Shown one piece after another: positions 51,601 through 62,300 of a DNA stretch of 64,000 nucleotides. Every line of letters begins with the position of its first letter. Positions within the stretch are counted from its first letter, which is position 1. Below the pieces are notes generated by a model. It worked only from the letters and a program-made list of their open reading frames with translations, had not been told where the DNA came from and did not search any database. The position numbers and the translations under genes are program-made. Source of the DNA: Pycnopodia helianthoides (taxonomy: Eukaryota; Echinodermata; Asteroidea; Forcipulatida; Asteriidae). The stretch is from assembly GCA_032158295.1 (NCBI GenBank), contig CM063260.1, positions 2,118,001 through 2,182,000 on the forward strand. Direction: 5' to 3'.

Positions 51601-54600
51601 TGCACCTTTCCAATACCTTTAGAAATGTGTGTGGAGTTTGTTTTAGCTTCAACACACACGCTGCGGGCTTGTGAGGATTTCAACATTATTTATAGAATTA
51701 CCTTTCTTAAATCTTTAGAAATGTGTGTGGAGTTTGTTTTAGCTTCAACAAACAAACTGTAGTCTCGTGAGGATTTCAACATTACTTATAGATCCACCTT
51801 TCCTATATCTTTAGAAATGTGTGTGGAGTTTGTTTTAGCTTCAACAAACACGCTGCGGGCTTGTGAGGATTTTCAACATAGAGGCAAACCTTTTGAATAT
51901 CTTTTAAAATTCGTAGGCGTCTGTTTTCAGCTTTAGCAATCAAGCTGTAAGGCTCGTGAGGGTTTCAGCCTAGATGCAGACATTAATTTATGTGTGCTTC
52001 TTCCGTCGAGGACTGTGAGAGCAGTTGCCCCCAACCCTAGGTACCTGCGGGCTGTTGTGTTTGTCGATGTCCCTGGGATTCAGGAAGGCAGCTCCACGCA
52101 TGCTTCATCATCGCAGCGGCACAGAGCAAACAATTATGAATAATATAATTTCAAACGCATTGACCAGAATCAAATTGCAGTAAGTTATGTTGCGAATCGA
52201 TTGCATATAGTGCAGTATCTCAGTGTCGGGTTTTTGTTTTCTCTTCCCCCCCCCCCCTCTCTCTCTCTCTCACCCCCCCCCCCCTATTTCTGTCTCTTCC
52301 GCTCTCTCGCTCCGTTGGTGTCTCGAGTTGTATCCCTGTGCCATCGAATCCACACTTTGAATATCGTCATGACAAAACCACCTGCTCGTCGTACATGCCG
52401 CGCCGCTCTCTGTGCGTGCGTATGTTGTGCTCATTTTAAAGACATAGCTTAGCTCAGATCTGTTGATATTAAAGGAATGTCCAATATAGTGAATGATTTC
52501 ACAGACGAGGAAAATTGCGTATATAAAAGATCCAGAGCGGAACAACTTAGCGTTGTGTAAAAATACATAATACAACATTAGATGTTGGTGTTATAACTGT
52601 TTTTGACAAGTGTACGAATACTTTTGTATTTTTTACATAGAATGTTCTCCCTTTTTTTCATTATAATGATTATAGTAAAAAATAGTAGAAACTATAAATA
52701 AATGGCACTGCGCAACTCCTAGTAGAGAGTCATGAAAACTGCGTTGCATCACGAAGGAAAGCAAAATGAAAAAAAAACCAAAGGACAAAATAGTCTGATA
52801 TTATGAACAACAAACACAATTTTAAAAAACGATCGTCGAAACTGCAAAACTCAACCAAAATGAGAATAATGTTGGCTGCACGGTTGATGTTTCAAAACTG
52901 AGACTAACATGAGACAATGCAGTGCAGCCTCATTCAAGAGTTGAACAGAATGAACCCCTCCCTCCCCCACAACCGACACCCCAACCAAAAAAAAAACTAT
53001 GATAACAATAATTAATATATTAATAACATTAAAAAAATGACGTACCTTCCCTTTAATTAAAAAGAGACCATTATCTTTCAAATTGAAATTTTAATGCCGT
53101 AGACATTGACTTACTAGTCTCACATTATTATTGATTTCACAAACTGGCGGGGGACAGTCATTTCCTCCTTCGTGTAATGATAAACTAGATTTGTACAAGT
53201 CTATCTGTGAAAATGTAATATAATACCTGACATCATAATTCTTTTAAACGTTGACCCCCCCCCCCCACCCTGTTTATGGGGCTGAATGTTGTGCTGAATG
53301 TTGGTATTTACCTATTGGGTCCTGCTTTCCGAGCGTATTCATTAACCAAAGATGGCGACTACCATTGCAAACACAGGGGTGTGTACACCACTCCCAGTGC
53401 CATGTTACCACTCCTTTTCGATACACACATAAATTAGTAATCGGCCGTTTCAGAATTAGCGGCTACGGCTACGGCTACGCCTGTTGCTATGGGCGTTGCT
53501 AAGGACGTCCTATTCTGCAACGCTTGATGACGCGGCGATCCAGCCGTAGCTGTAGCAGTAGCCGCTTATTCGGGCACGGCCTTCATTGAGTCACACTTTC
53601 ATTCCTCGCCATTTTTGTGTCCCTATAGATATGCCATCGATACCGATTAACCTCACCCTGGTTCACAACCCTCCTATGTACTACAAGGAGGCCGAAATCA
53701 GCTGGGCACCAGGGAATCCCAAGGAACCCCTCACCGATTACATCATTGTTAACAGAGCCGAGGGGAGCGACACCAAAACCGTGACCCGCATTGACCCCGA
53801 GTATACGTCATTCACGTTGAAGGATTTAAAAGAAGAGACAAAGTACGTTGTGTACGTCAAGGCAGCTATTGGGAACGACCATAGCGAGGGCAGCTCCAAA
53901 CTGGAATTTAACACCCGAAGCAAAAGTACGTGAGTTAGATTAGATTAAATTAGTTCAGATTAGATTAAGTTATATTTAAACTTTGTTATAATGGCCTTGA
54001 CGGTGAGCTGTTCACATGAGCAATACAAACACAATCAGTACGGAAATATTTACAAAATGATTGAACAAAAAGACGGAAATAGAAGAAAAATTCAACTAGA
54101 TAAGAACTTGAATTAGGTCCTTCAAGAAATTCGCACCTGTTTTCTACACCGAGATTTAATTTCATATACTTCATTATCCATAGATGGGGAAGGCCTTTTG
54201 TTCTTGAATGTTGCCATTGTCCCTCAAGGCCCTTTGCTCTTGAATGTTGCCATTGTCCCTCAAGGCCCTTTGCTCTTGAATGTTGCCATTGTCCTCAAGG
54301 CCCTTTGTTCTTGAATGTTGCCATTGTCCCTCAAGGCCCTTTGTTCTTGAATGTTGCCATTGTCCCTCAAAGGCTTTTGTTTCTTGAATGTTGCCATTGT
54401 CCCTCAAGGCCTTTTGTTCTTGAATGTTGCCATTGTCCCTCAAGGCCCTTTGTTCTTGAATGTTGCCATTGTCCCTCAAGGCCATTTGTTCTTGAATGTC
54501 GCCATTGTCTCTCAAGGCCCTTTGTTCTTGAATGTTGCCATTGTCCCTCAAGGCCTTTTGTTCTTGAATGTTGCCATTGTCCCTCAAAGGCTTTTGTTCT

Positions 54601-54935
54601 TGAATGTTGCCATTGTCCCTCAATTGATTGCGTCCTAAATTCTTGTAGAGTATTTAATACAAAACAAAAATAACTGTTTCGTTTTACCGCCAATAGGAGG
54701 CCTCCATCGTACCTTCACAACGACTACTGCCGACATTCTAATCCTCCTCATGGTTTTGGCAGTCTGGTTTGGCGCCCTTTCTCTCTTCATACGCACCTGG
54801 AGAAAAAAGATGAACGGTCACGTGTCACAATCTTCCAGCAACGCGGGGACCCCGGTACGCCTGCGCAGTCGGTACAGGAAACCATGGATGTGGTCGCAAA
54901 AGCGCCGCGAGGACCGTGGCTACCCAGTTACATGA
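47925..54935 (+). CDS. FNDC5/FNDC4-like type I membrane protein (signal peptide, one FN3 domain, TM, short tail)
   Basis: The model is exon 47925-48066 (signal peptide), 53629-53925 (FN3) and 54697-54935 (TM and tail, TGA), 225 codons plus stop. FNDC5 and FNDC4 are about 212 and 234 residues. Both introns are phase 1, the usual FN3 exon framing. The FN3 exon has SAEISW-like EAEISW, then SFTLKDLKEETKYVVYVKA and LEFNTR, close to the corresponding FNDC5 strands. The TM helix ADILILLMVLAVWFGALSLF resembles the FNDC5 helix, then a stop-transfer RTWRKK follows. In vertebrates FNDC5 is cut to release irisin; whether this protein is shed is unknown. The first exon is inferred from phase and signal-peptide character only. 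Another single-FN3 membrane protein is the alternative. Confidence 0.7.
48095..48334. mobile_element. MITE with inverted AAACTCCCGGGT-type ends
   Basis: It begins CTCGCAAAAAAAACTCCCGG and ends ACCCGGGCGTTTTTAGAGTG. The interior is built of diverged GGTCAGAATTGAC / CTGACCCAGA words in both orientations. It lies in the first FNDC5-like intron, just after the donor. Confidence 0.7.
48339..48545. mobile_element. Long fold-back (hairpin) element
   Basis: ACTGTTGCAATCCCGCAACA at the left pairs with TGTTGCGGGATCGCAACAGT at the right. The arms stay complementary for about 85-95 bases through ACACTAAAGAATATACATGT to a GTGTGTGGGGG loop. It could form a stable hairpin RNA if transcribed. Confidence 0.85.
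48586..48624. repeat. Poly(A) run of about 39 bases
   Basis: An uninterrupted A run. No retrogene was recognised on its left side. Confidence 0.9.
48896..49734. mobile_element. MITE of the GGTCATAGATTG family, interrupted by another element
   Basis: It starts TTTAAATGCAGGGTCATAGA and ends TTTATGACCGTACCTTTAA. The core matches 636-852 and 28297-28735, but the word joining GACACTA to TATTCAGCTGG is split by about 308 bases (49271-49578). Confidence 0.8.
49271..49578. mobile_element. Nested TAGACC-ended element
   Basis: It starts TAGACCTTTCTTTTGCAACG and ends CAATGGAAAGGTCTA. It interrupts the older element at a TA. It shares the TAGACC terminus with 37025-37290 and 39446-39601. Confidence 0.75.
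51430..51970. repeat. Minisatellite of about six copies, unit about 95 bases
   Basis: Each unit contains GTGTGGAGTTTGTTTTAGCT, TCAACAAACAAGCTGTAGGC and GTGAGGATTTCAACATTATA. The outer copies are more diverged. It lies in the first FNDC5-like intron. Confidence 0.85.
52244..52286. repeat. C-run and CT microsatellite
   Basis: Poly-C, then CT repeats, then poly-C. Confidence 0.85.
53442..53581. mobile_element. Inverted-repeat element rich in GGCTACGGCTACG
   Basis: It starts CGGCCGTTTCAGAATTAGCG and ends GCCGCTTATTCGGGCACGGCC. The arms GCGGCTACGGCTACGGCTAC and GTAGC.GTAGCAGTAGCCGC are complementary. It lies 47 bases upstream of the FN3 exon. A partial relative is at about 30895-30965. Confidence 0.75.
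53629..53925 (+). CDS. Fibronectin type III domain exon
   Basis: It follows GTGTCCCTATAG and ends before GTACGTGAG, both phase 1. It encodes one full FN3 domain of about 95 residues: PSIPINLTLVHNPP (strand A), the AEISWAPG Trp core, DYIIV, and the LKDLKEETKYVVYV Tyr corner. An N-glycosylation site (NLT) is present. A donor four bases later (GTGAGT) would break phase with the next exon. Confidence 0.88.
54186..54626. repeat. 36-base minisatellite, about 12 copies
   Basis: The unit contains TTCTTGAATGTTGCCATTGT followed by CCCTCAAGGCC. It sits in the intron between the FN3 and TM exons. As 36 is divisible by 3, long open frames appear on both strands, but splice phases show it is intronic. Confidence 0.93.
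54697..54935 (+). CDS. TM and cytoplasmic-tail exon of the FNDC5-like gene
   Basis: It follows CGCCAATAG and joins in phase 1. The linker GLHRTFTTTT is short, then one TM helix, then a tail with RTWRKKMNGH, RLRSRYRKPW and QKRREDRG, strongly basic. The stop is TGA. The basic tail differs from the more acidic tail of vertebrate FNDC5. Confidence 0.82.
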
Positions 54936-56997
54936 TATGATGACGTCTCATATAGGTACTTTTGTCAGGTAAGCTGAACCCCTTGGGAAAAAATCTAATC
55001 AGGAGAGATGATTGTGTCAATAAATTACCACCACATCAATTGTATTCTTTGATAATATCCTGAAAGTTTAGAGTTAGAATTCCAACTGAGCCGTACAAGA
55101 TAATTGTTCCAACAATTAAACAAATGGTTCCTAGTTTTGAGGAGGCTCTGACAGTTCTCTTATTTCTGTATTTCAGCTGAGGATAATTTGACAAAGTGCT
55201 GTTGGTTTGAATATCTTGGTCTCTCATCATTCGATTTGCCGTTGGAGGAATCATGACACGTGCCGAGGCTGGTTAGCACCGCGACGTCGAGGGCGCTGTT
55301 CATGCCGACGTTGAGGGCGATAGTTTTATGGGGGAAATGGATCTGACAGCTTTGAGGACTCGATGATGGAGATGAATGGCAGTTACGGATAATCATCGTT
55401 GATTACTGCCTGCAATATTAAGTGTCTTTAACTTTCCATACTTTGGGTCACTTTTGCGTCAGGGCGCCCTCACGTGGTGAGTAAATCAATCCACGCCATC
55501 TGGGAAGTTATGTGTCTCCTAAAGCCTTCAGTTACATGATATTGAATATTGATTCTACTGGAGGAACCGTTTTTAAACGGTACAACAGTTTAGCAACGAG
55601 AGAGAAAAATAACTAATCAGAAAGTTGAAGTGTCATCGAGGACATTGGTTTGAAAGAATGGGGAAGGACGCCCTCTATACATAAATGTTTTTCGTGGGTA
55701 AATAATGCCCTTTGTTGATTGGTTAGCCCGAATATCTGACGTCACACTTCGAGGCACGTGAAGAACGCCGGGTACCAGCCTTTAAAATCTGGCAGTTACT
55801 GGCCAGATGTAACTTTTACCTTGCACACTGTGTGTGTGTGTACTATAATAACCGTAAAGTGTGTAAACCATGTGTAAACACACATCAGTCATTGTCGGTC
55901 TGGTAGTGAAGTGCATTGTGGGCGAATGTCCAAGGAAACTATTGAGTTTGTATTAGCCCAAGGGACCAGTCTATTTTGATTGATGTGATCAACATCACTT
56001 CCATGGATACAATTTAACAACTATAAATATGTTTTAATCTGTGCGATCTATATTGGTGTTTAAGGGGATATTAAATGTTTCATTGTTGATATAAATTATA
56101 CCAATATACTTCCATGTTAACTCAACATGGCTGGATTCGTTAGTTTTTTTTTGTGCTCACGATGTTCCAGCCATAAGTTGGTTAGAAAACCAAATGGACA
56201 CTTGGGGACGCTAGGTGGCAGCAGAACGACCAGGTTAATCCGTCGTTCTCTTCCATGTGTGCACGCTCAGAACTATGTAAACAATGGAGAAGTACTTGGT
56301 ATATCTGCTGCCAGCTATCGTCGGGAAGTCTCCTTGATGTTAGGACTGTTTTCGATGGGTTATTTTAAACTCGTCATGACATAATATCAAACGAGCAATC
56401 TATAATGTCTTCACCACCAAAAATGATTTATAGCCAAATATTAATATGAATACTGATTCCATTAAACTTTTTGTTGACTTAATCAGTCGGAAAATCCGTA
56501 CATATATCTACGAAAACCTTTTTAACTGATTGATTGTAATCAAATATTTAACACCATTATTATACGCATACGCTTGTTTACGAGCATTTCAAACTTTTAA
56601 GGGTTAACTTTCAAGAGAGTTGACGCTCACTTGAACAGGATATCTTGTTACAATTGTTTCTTTTCTCAAAAAGTGATTTTAACTAAGAACTATCTGTAGT
56701 GTGCAATGCTAAAATATGTACAAATAAAAGCAAACAATAATTATTTTCATCACATCTTTAGTCCCGTTACATGAGCTGCTTTACCTGAGGTCGTTAGTGA
56801 GTTTTTTTTTATATCCTTGGAATGCAAATAGAATCTGGAGAGCCATACTAATTACTTTTGCTGTGTGGATATTTTAGTATATAAACATCAAACGATTATT
56901 ATATGTTTTTGAGACACAATTTACATCTTCTTTGTGAACGAGTGTACGCAAATAGTATCAAATTGTTGTATGCATTAAAGTGGCTAAGGAACGAGCA
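54936..56997. other. Intergenic stretch between the FNDC5-like gene and the tRNA array
   Basis: It starts with the 3' UTR of the FNDC5-like gene. No other gene was recognised. A TG microsatellite is at about 55829-55840. Confidence 0.5.
55019..55024 (+). promoter_or_regulatory. Candidate poly(A) signal AATAAA
   Basis: It lies 84 bases after the FNDC5-like stop codon. Use is not shown. Confidence 0.4.
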
Positions 56998-57080
56998 GTC
57001 AGGATGGCCGAGCGGTCTAAGGCGCTACGTTCAGGTCGTAGTCTACTCTGTAGGCGTGGGTTCGAATCCCACTCCTGACA
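56998..57080 (+). tRNA. tRNA-Leu (CAG), array copy 1
   Basis: The 83-base gene folds as a class II tRNA: acceptor GTCAGGA/TCCTGAC, anticodon stem CTACG/CGTAG with loop TTCAGGT (anticodon CAG), long variable arm CTAC-TCT-GTAG, T arm GTGGG-TTCGAAT-CCCAC. Internal A and B boxes (TGGCCGAGCGG, GGTTCGAATCC) serve as the Pol III promoter. A T5 terminator follows. Confidence 0.96.
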
Positions 57081-57185
57081 AACTTGTTTTTCTTTCAATT
57101 TAAAAAACAATTACTATAATTATTTTTTTGTAACAAAATGAGTTGAGAAAAAGTGTGTGTCAAAAAAGAATTTAAAAAACAGCCA

Positions 57186-57268
57186 GTCAGGATGGCCGAG
57201 CGGTCTAAGGCGCTTCGTTCAGGTCGTAGTCTACTCTGTAGGCGTGGGTTCGAATCCCACTCCTGACA
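57186..57268 (+). tRNA. tRNA-Leu (CAG), array copy 2, stem mismatch
   Basis: It is identical to copy 1 except CTTCG in the 5' anticodon stem, giving a T-T mismatch at position 29-41. All other stems are intact. A T7 run follows. Confidence 0.93.
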
Positions 57269-57373
57269 AACTTTTTTTCTTTCAATTTAAAAAACAATTA
57301 CTATAATTATTTTTTTGTAACAAAATGAGTTGAGAAAAATTGTGTGTCAAAAAAAGATTTTAAAAAACAGCCA

Positions 57374-57456
57374 GTCAGGATGGCCGAGCGGTCTAAGGCG
57401 CTACGTTCAGGTCGTAGTCTACTCTGTAGGCGTGGGTTCGAATCCCACTCCTGACA
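57374..57456 (+). tRNA. tRNA-Leu (CAG), array copy 3
   Basis: Same sequence as copy 1; a T7 run follows. Confidence 0.96.
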
Positions 57457-57560
57457 AACATTTTTTTCCTTCAATTTAAAAAAACGATTACTATTATTAT
57501 TTTTTTTTAACAAAATGAGTTGAGAAAAAGTGTGTCAAAAAAAGATTTAAAAAACAGCCA

Positions 57561-57643
57561 GTCAGGATGGCCGAGCGGTCTAAGGCGCTACGTTCAGGTC
57601 GTAGTCTACTCTGTAGGCGTGGGTTCGAATCCCACTCCTGACA
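57561..57643 (+). tRNA. tRNA-Leu (CAG), array copy 4
   Basis: Same sequence as copy 1; a T5 run follows. Confidence 0.96.
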
Positions 57644-57751
57644 AACTTTTTATTTGAATAAAAAAAAAGATTACTACTATTATAATCTTTTCCTTTTTAT
57701 CAAAATGAGTTGAGAAAAATTGTGTGTCAAAAAAAGATACAAAAACAGCCA

Positions 57752-57834
57752 GTCAGGATGGCCGAGCGGTCTAAGGCGCTACGTTCAGGTCGTAGTCTAC
57801 TCTGTAGGCGTGGGTTCGAATCCCACTCCTGACA
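57752..57834 (+). tRNA. tRNA-Leu (CAG), array copy 5
   Basis: Same sequence as copy 1; a T5 run follows. Confidence 0.96.
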
Positions 57835-57943
57835 AAAACTTTTTATTTCAATTAAAAAAAAGATTACTACTATTATAATCTTTTCCTTTTTATCAAAATG
57901 AATTGACAAAAAGTATGTGTCAAAAAAAGATAAAACACAGCCA

Positions 57944-58026
57944 GTCAGGATGGCCGAGCGGTCTAAGGCGCTACGTTCAGGTCGTAGTCTACTCTGTAGG
58001 CGTGGGTTCGAATCCCACTCCTGACA
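57944..58026 (+). tRNA. tRNA-Leu (CAG), array copy 6
   Basis: Same sequence as copy 1; a T5 run follows. Confidence 0.96.
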
Positions 58027-58135
58027 AACATTTTTATTTCAATTAAAAACAAGATTACTACTATTATAATCTTTTCCTTTTTATCAAAATGAATTGACAA
58101 AAAGTATGTGTAAAAAAAAAGGTAAAAAACAGCCA

Positions 58136-58218
58136 GTCAGGATGGCCGAGCGGTCTAAGGCGCTACGTTCAGGTCGTAGTCTACTCTGTAGGCGTGGGTT
58201 CGAATCCCACTCCTGACA
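58136..58218 (+). tRNA. tRNA-Leu (CAG), array copy 7
   Basis: Same sequence as copy 1; a T5 run follows. Confidence 0.96.
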
Positions 58219-58326
58219 AACATTTTTATTTCAATTAAAAAAAAGATTACTACTATTATAATCTTTTCCTTTTTATCAAAATGAATTTACAAAAAGTATG
58301 TGTACAAAAAAGATAAAAAACAGCCA

Positions 58327-58409
58327 GTCAGGATGGCCGAGCGGTCTAAGGCGCTACGTTCAGGTCGTAGTCTACTCTGTAGGCGTGGGTTCGAATCCCA
58401 CTCATGACA
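58327..58409 (+). tRNA. tRNA-Leu (CAG), array copy 8, acceptor mismatch
   Basis: The 3' acceptor strand is TCATGAC instead of TCCTGAC, giving a G-A mismatch at 5-68. The rest matches copy 1. A T5 run follows. Confidence 0.92.
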
Positions 58410-58522
58410 AACAATTTTTAATTTCAATTTTAAAAAAGATTACTTTTGTTATAATTTTTTCCTTTTAATCAAAATGAATTGACAAAAAAGTGTGTGTCAA
58501 AAAAAGATTTAAAAAACAGTCA

Positions 58523-58605
58523 GTCAGGATGGCCGAGCGGTCTTAGGCGCTACGTTCAGGTCGTAGTCTCCTCTTTAGGCGTGGGTTCGAATCCCACTCC
58601 TGACA
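58523..58605 (+). tRNA. tRNA-Leu (CAG), array copy 9, diverged edge copy
   Basis: It has GTCTTAGG in the D arm and CTCC-TCT-TTAG in the variable arm, where two pairs are lost. Acceptor, anticodon and T stems are intact. It may be a decaying copy or a tRNA pseudogene. Confidence 0.8.
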
Positions 58606-58610
58606 AACAT

Positions 58611-59233
58611 GTTTTTAGTTTATTAAAAAATGTTAAGGGTTCAACTTTACTCCCTATAGCGGCATTATAATATTCAATGAATGGACAATTTTCCTACTGT
58701 TCCATTTCCATTTTGTTGTTCCATATTGTTGTTGAAATTTGATCAAAATTAAACAAATCGATACAAACAAGCGTACGGCCATTGTTCACTACCTCGATAT
58801 CAGGACAGGTGCACTGGTTTCAATAAATACAAAAGTATTGATTTGTTATTACAGATTTTTCGGAGAAAACAAAGTATGTAGAGTTTCACATTTTTAACTT
58901 GAACAATGACCGTGACGATTGGAGTGTATTGATATTTTATTGTCTGTTTAATGAGATGCAAAACCGACGAAACATGTTTAGTGTATGAAAGTTAAGGCCT
59001 ATAATTATTGGATTAACCCTTTTCAAGAAAAATAGTCTTGATACTTTTCCCTGTCGTCTCCACTCGTCATTTGTGTCCTTCGTTCCAGACGTTTTTTTTA
59101 ACGTGTAACCGGTTTGAGAGCAGTGGAGCTACTGGCTGCTTAGTGCTATGTCGTTCCATGTAACCGACTGTAATGGCGACTATGTAGAACACCGTTTTTC
59201 ATGCACAGACTCTGACCAGGTTTTCGCGCCAAA
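58611..59233. other. Region between the tRNA array and the mucin-like gene
   Basis: No gene was recognised. The promoter and 5' UTR of the SEA gene probably lie at its right end. Confidence 0.45.
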
Positions 59234-59339
59234 ATGCTTCGGGGAACGAGCGTTGAGAAATCAGACACAATGAGGGTACACCTGACGTTTCTGGCTGTGG
59301 TGGTTGTCTTGTCAATTTCTCCATTTTCTACGCAACCAG
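59234..59339 (+). CDS. Signal-peptide exon of the SEA mucin
   Basis: Two in-frame ATGs, 59234 and 59270, are possible. The second gives MRVHLTFLAVVVVLSISPFS, a typical signal peptide with likely cleavage near FSTQP, and has A at -3 and -1, so I prefer it. The donor is GTAGGT, phase 1. Confidence 0.75.
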
Positions 59340-62300
59340 GTAGGTTTCTCTCCCGGCGTGGTATAGTTCGGCAAAACAACTAAATGAATAAATACACGTT
59401 CTTAGAGGAAAACAGAAGTGGTAATCAATACGTTTGGGAAACCAAGCAGTAAGAACTGCTGCCGTCCAAAAAACAGTACTTGGTTTATTTGATTCACATC
59501 TTGTTATACCTTAAAAACGAACAAAGCAATAAGTGAAAGCAAATGCAACAACAACTCTTCAAAAACACCTTTAAAGGATTTTTTTTAAATGCTCCCAGAT
59601 GTACACATAACTTACATGGTTTAGAGGTGGGCAAGGCAGACAACTTCTCATGAAATGCTGTAGTTTTTGAGAAATGAATAAAACACTAGTTTTGATCTCG
59701 CGAGTCCAATGTTTGAAAACAGTGAAAAAAACGAGGTTTCGACTGATTGGGCTCAAACTTTCACTGGTTTGTGATTTCCTTGTTAGGTCACACTAATTAC
59801 AGGCACCGGTCTTTGACAATGTTACTCATGTTGTCAGCGTGCTTTGAGCACAACGCAGCATTTGGCATAAATCCTAAGTGTAGGACCACAAGTCATTCTT
59901 AAATTCTCCGAAACGTTTGGACACTGGCGGGAAAATGTTACCTTGCATTCCGTCAGCGTGAACCAGGTGTCGTTTAAACGAAAGAATGGCTCAAAAAATA
60001 GTGACTTCTTGCTTAGAACTAACATAAGTATATCCTTCCATTCAAACTAATCAAGATCCACATTCTTGAGCCAATTGAGCTAAAAATCAACATAACAATA
60101 CACCGTTGCATTTCAAGGGTTAAGTGGCGCCACCATTGATAGCCAGGTTTTTAATAGACTCAGTGAAAATGGATAGAGGTGCAGTAGAATTATTAAGAAA
60201 TTCTTCATTTTTCGTCATTTTTCACCTTAGACTCTACCACCAGAAATGCGCCAATCGAAAGTAGTACAATGAAATTTCAGAACACTAAAACAGCATCTCC
60301 AAACCTGCAAGAAACAACGAGTTTAGACCAGACGACATCGCACGCAACTTTGGCAGTCAGTTTGGCGGGAACGAGTCATGAAACAACTGCTAGATCTGAT
60401 TGGATCAATACAACAATGTCTCACGGGACCAATGGCAGCGAATCGACGACACAGCCAGCGGAAATTATTTCGCCGGAAAGACAAAATGCGACCAATGTAA
60501 CACTCCCGATTGGGCTGAACACTAAAACAGCATCTCCAAACCTGCAAGAAACAATTAGTTTAGACCAGACGACATCGCACACAACTTTGGCAGTTAGTTT
60601 GGCGGGAACGAATAATGAAACAACCGCTCTTGGATCAGATGAACCTGGTGGTAGCATGGTGCCATCGTCCCTGTCGTCGCACAGTAATTTGACGACCACA
60701 ACTTCAGTTTCAGACAGAACTTCGACAGAAGCCATTGAAAGTGACAATGCATCTTCTACGACACTCGAAGGAACACCAACCGAATCTTTTAACATTTCGT
60801 CCTTGCTTCCAGGAAAAGAACTTTCACATCCGATACCTACCACTCACTCGAATGTAACAATGCAAGTTTCTACAATGTCCCTGAACACAACGTTTCCAGT
60901 GACATCCCGTTCGACACTTCCATTTTCTGAAGGGTCGACAACGATCAGTACTGGTGACGATTCACAAAATATAACATCTTCGACTATTTCAGAGTCCATT
61001 TCAATGGGTGACAAAATCCCAGCAACGACCACGTCGAACGAGTTACCATCAGAAAATGTCGAACAGGTTGTGTCGACGGAAGCAACTGATCTGAAAACCG
61101 TCGGACATCAGGGCTTAAACACCACGGAAAAACCAACAACACTGAATAGTCGACCAAGTACATCGCTTTTGATGAGTTCCTCAACCCTCTTACCAAACAC
61201 ACCGAATAGTGTCGACAACGAACAAAGGTCAACGGAACTGGCAGTACCTGACGAAGCACAGCCATCAACCTCCACTGTCGACTTTGCAAAAATGGATGAA
61301 CTCAAACTGAAGTCGTTCGATGGCGTTTTGAGAATCACTTCAATTGACGGCCAGAATGCAGTTTACAATTCTTCTCTTACCGACCACAGCAGTCTCTACT
61401 TCCAAAAAGTTGCCGGGGACGTTGAAAAATCCGTAAGTATGGACGACATGATGACAGTAACATAACAAATTTATGCATGGCAATAATCGTAAAACGCATT
61501 TTGCAACGCTGCAAATAATTAAAGGAACATTACAGAATTGGTTTTTGCTAACAAAACTGTTGCTGGCAGTGTAAGCACTTTATGCAATCCACCATATACA
61601 TAAACTGACAAACCTGTAGAAGTTTGAGATCGATCGGCCATCTGGCTCACGAGAAAATAGTGAAAAACCGATTACACATTTGCATGAAATCATATGGATT
61701 CAACAAATGAATAAAACGCTCACTGAGCGATAAACTCCAATCGGAAAATTAGTTTATTCATTTCTCATCAAATATGGCATTTCAGACAGAAATATTTCAA
61801 GGGATGTTTTCTACTATCATCATCATTAGACCGTGTAATTTTTATGTAAATCTGTGATCAAAAGTATGTTTTTTTCTTACCAATTTTGTCATGTTCCTTT
61901 AAACGGGCCAAAATGAGTATAAGAACGTCATCGAGTTAAATACAATTTATTTAATTTCTTTCAGCTCGACAAACTCTACAAAACGAATCCACAGACAGCC
62001 GATGTCTACATTAATTCGACAGTGTGGGGCTTCAGCAACGGGAGCATTGTTGCAAATTATACGACGCTTATAGCGTCGAGTTCGCCAATTACTGCACACG
62101 ATCTGCAGACGCTTACAACGACGGCCGTTACAGACGGCTTACTACCAGATTCTAGCATAAAGGTCGATCCCACGGCAACGAGAGTCACTTGTACGTGAGC
62201 ATGCTCTCCTTTCTTTCTTTCTTCTTTATTGTTTTGTTTGTCCATGTTTATTTTTATTTATAATTTTTTATTTATTTAGGTTGGTGTTGGCATTTTCCCC

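Larger units (their letters stand above)
49735..53441. other. First FNDC5-like intron, remainder
   Basis: Apart from the minisatellite (51430-51970) and the C/CT tract, nothing is recognised. The 107-codon frame at 49802-50125 has no family resemblance. Confidence 0.5.
56995..58610 (+). repeat. Tandem array of nine tRNA-Leu units, period 187-196 bases
   Basis: The spacers are also alike: each has a T-run, then AT-rich sequence with ACTATTATAA, ATCAAAATGA and ACAGCCA just before the gene. Copies 1-4 share one spacer type and copies 5-8 another (CTTTTCCTTTTTATC), showing growth by unequal exchange. Confidence 0.95.

Noticed and set aside
54174..54693. Open frames of NGNIQEQKALRD repeats (- strand) and FLNVAIVPQ repeats (+ strand)
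   Set aside because: Products of a 36-base intronic minisatellite.
57307..57909. Repeated CQEWDSNPRLQSRLRPERS open frames on the - strand
   Set aside because: They are translations of the complement of the tRNA-Leu genes.
56995..58610. Regular repeat-spacer pattern resembling a CRISPR array
   Set aside because: The repeats fold as tRNA-Leu, are 83 bases long, and the spacers are also repetitive. The genome is eukaryotic.
60421..60843. 140-codon open frame on the - strand within the mucin exon
   Set aside because: It lies opposite a Ser/Thr-rich coding exon whose reverse complement lacks stops by composition. No family resemblance.
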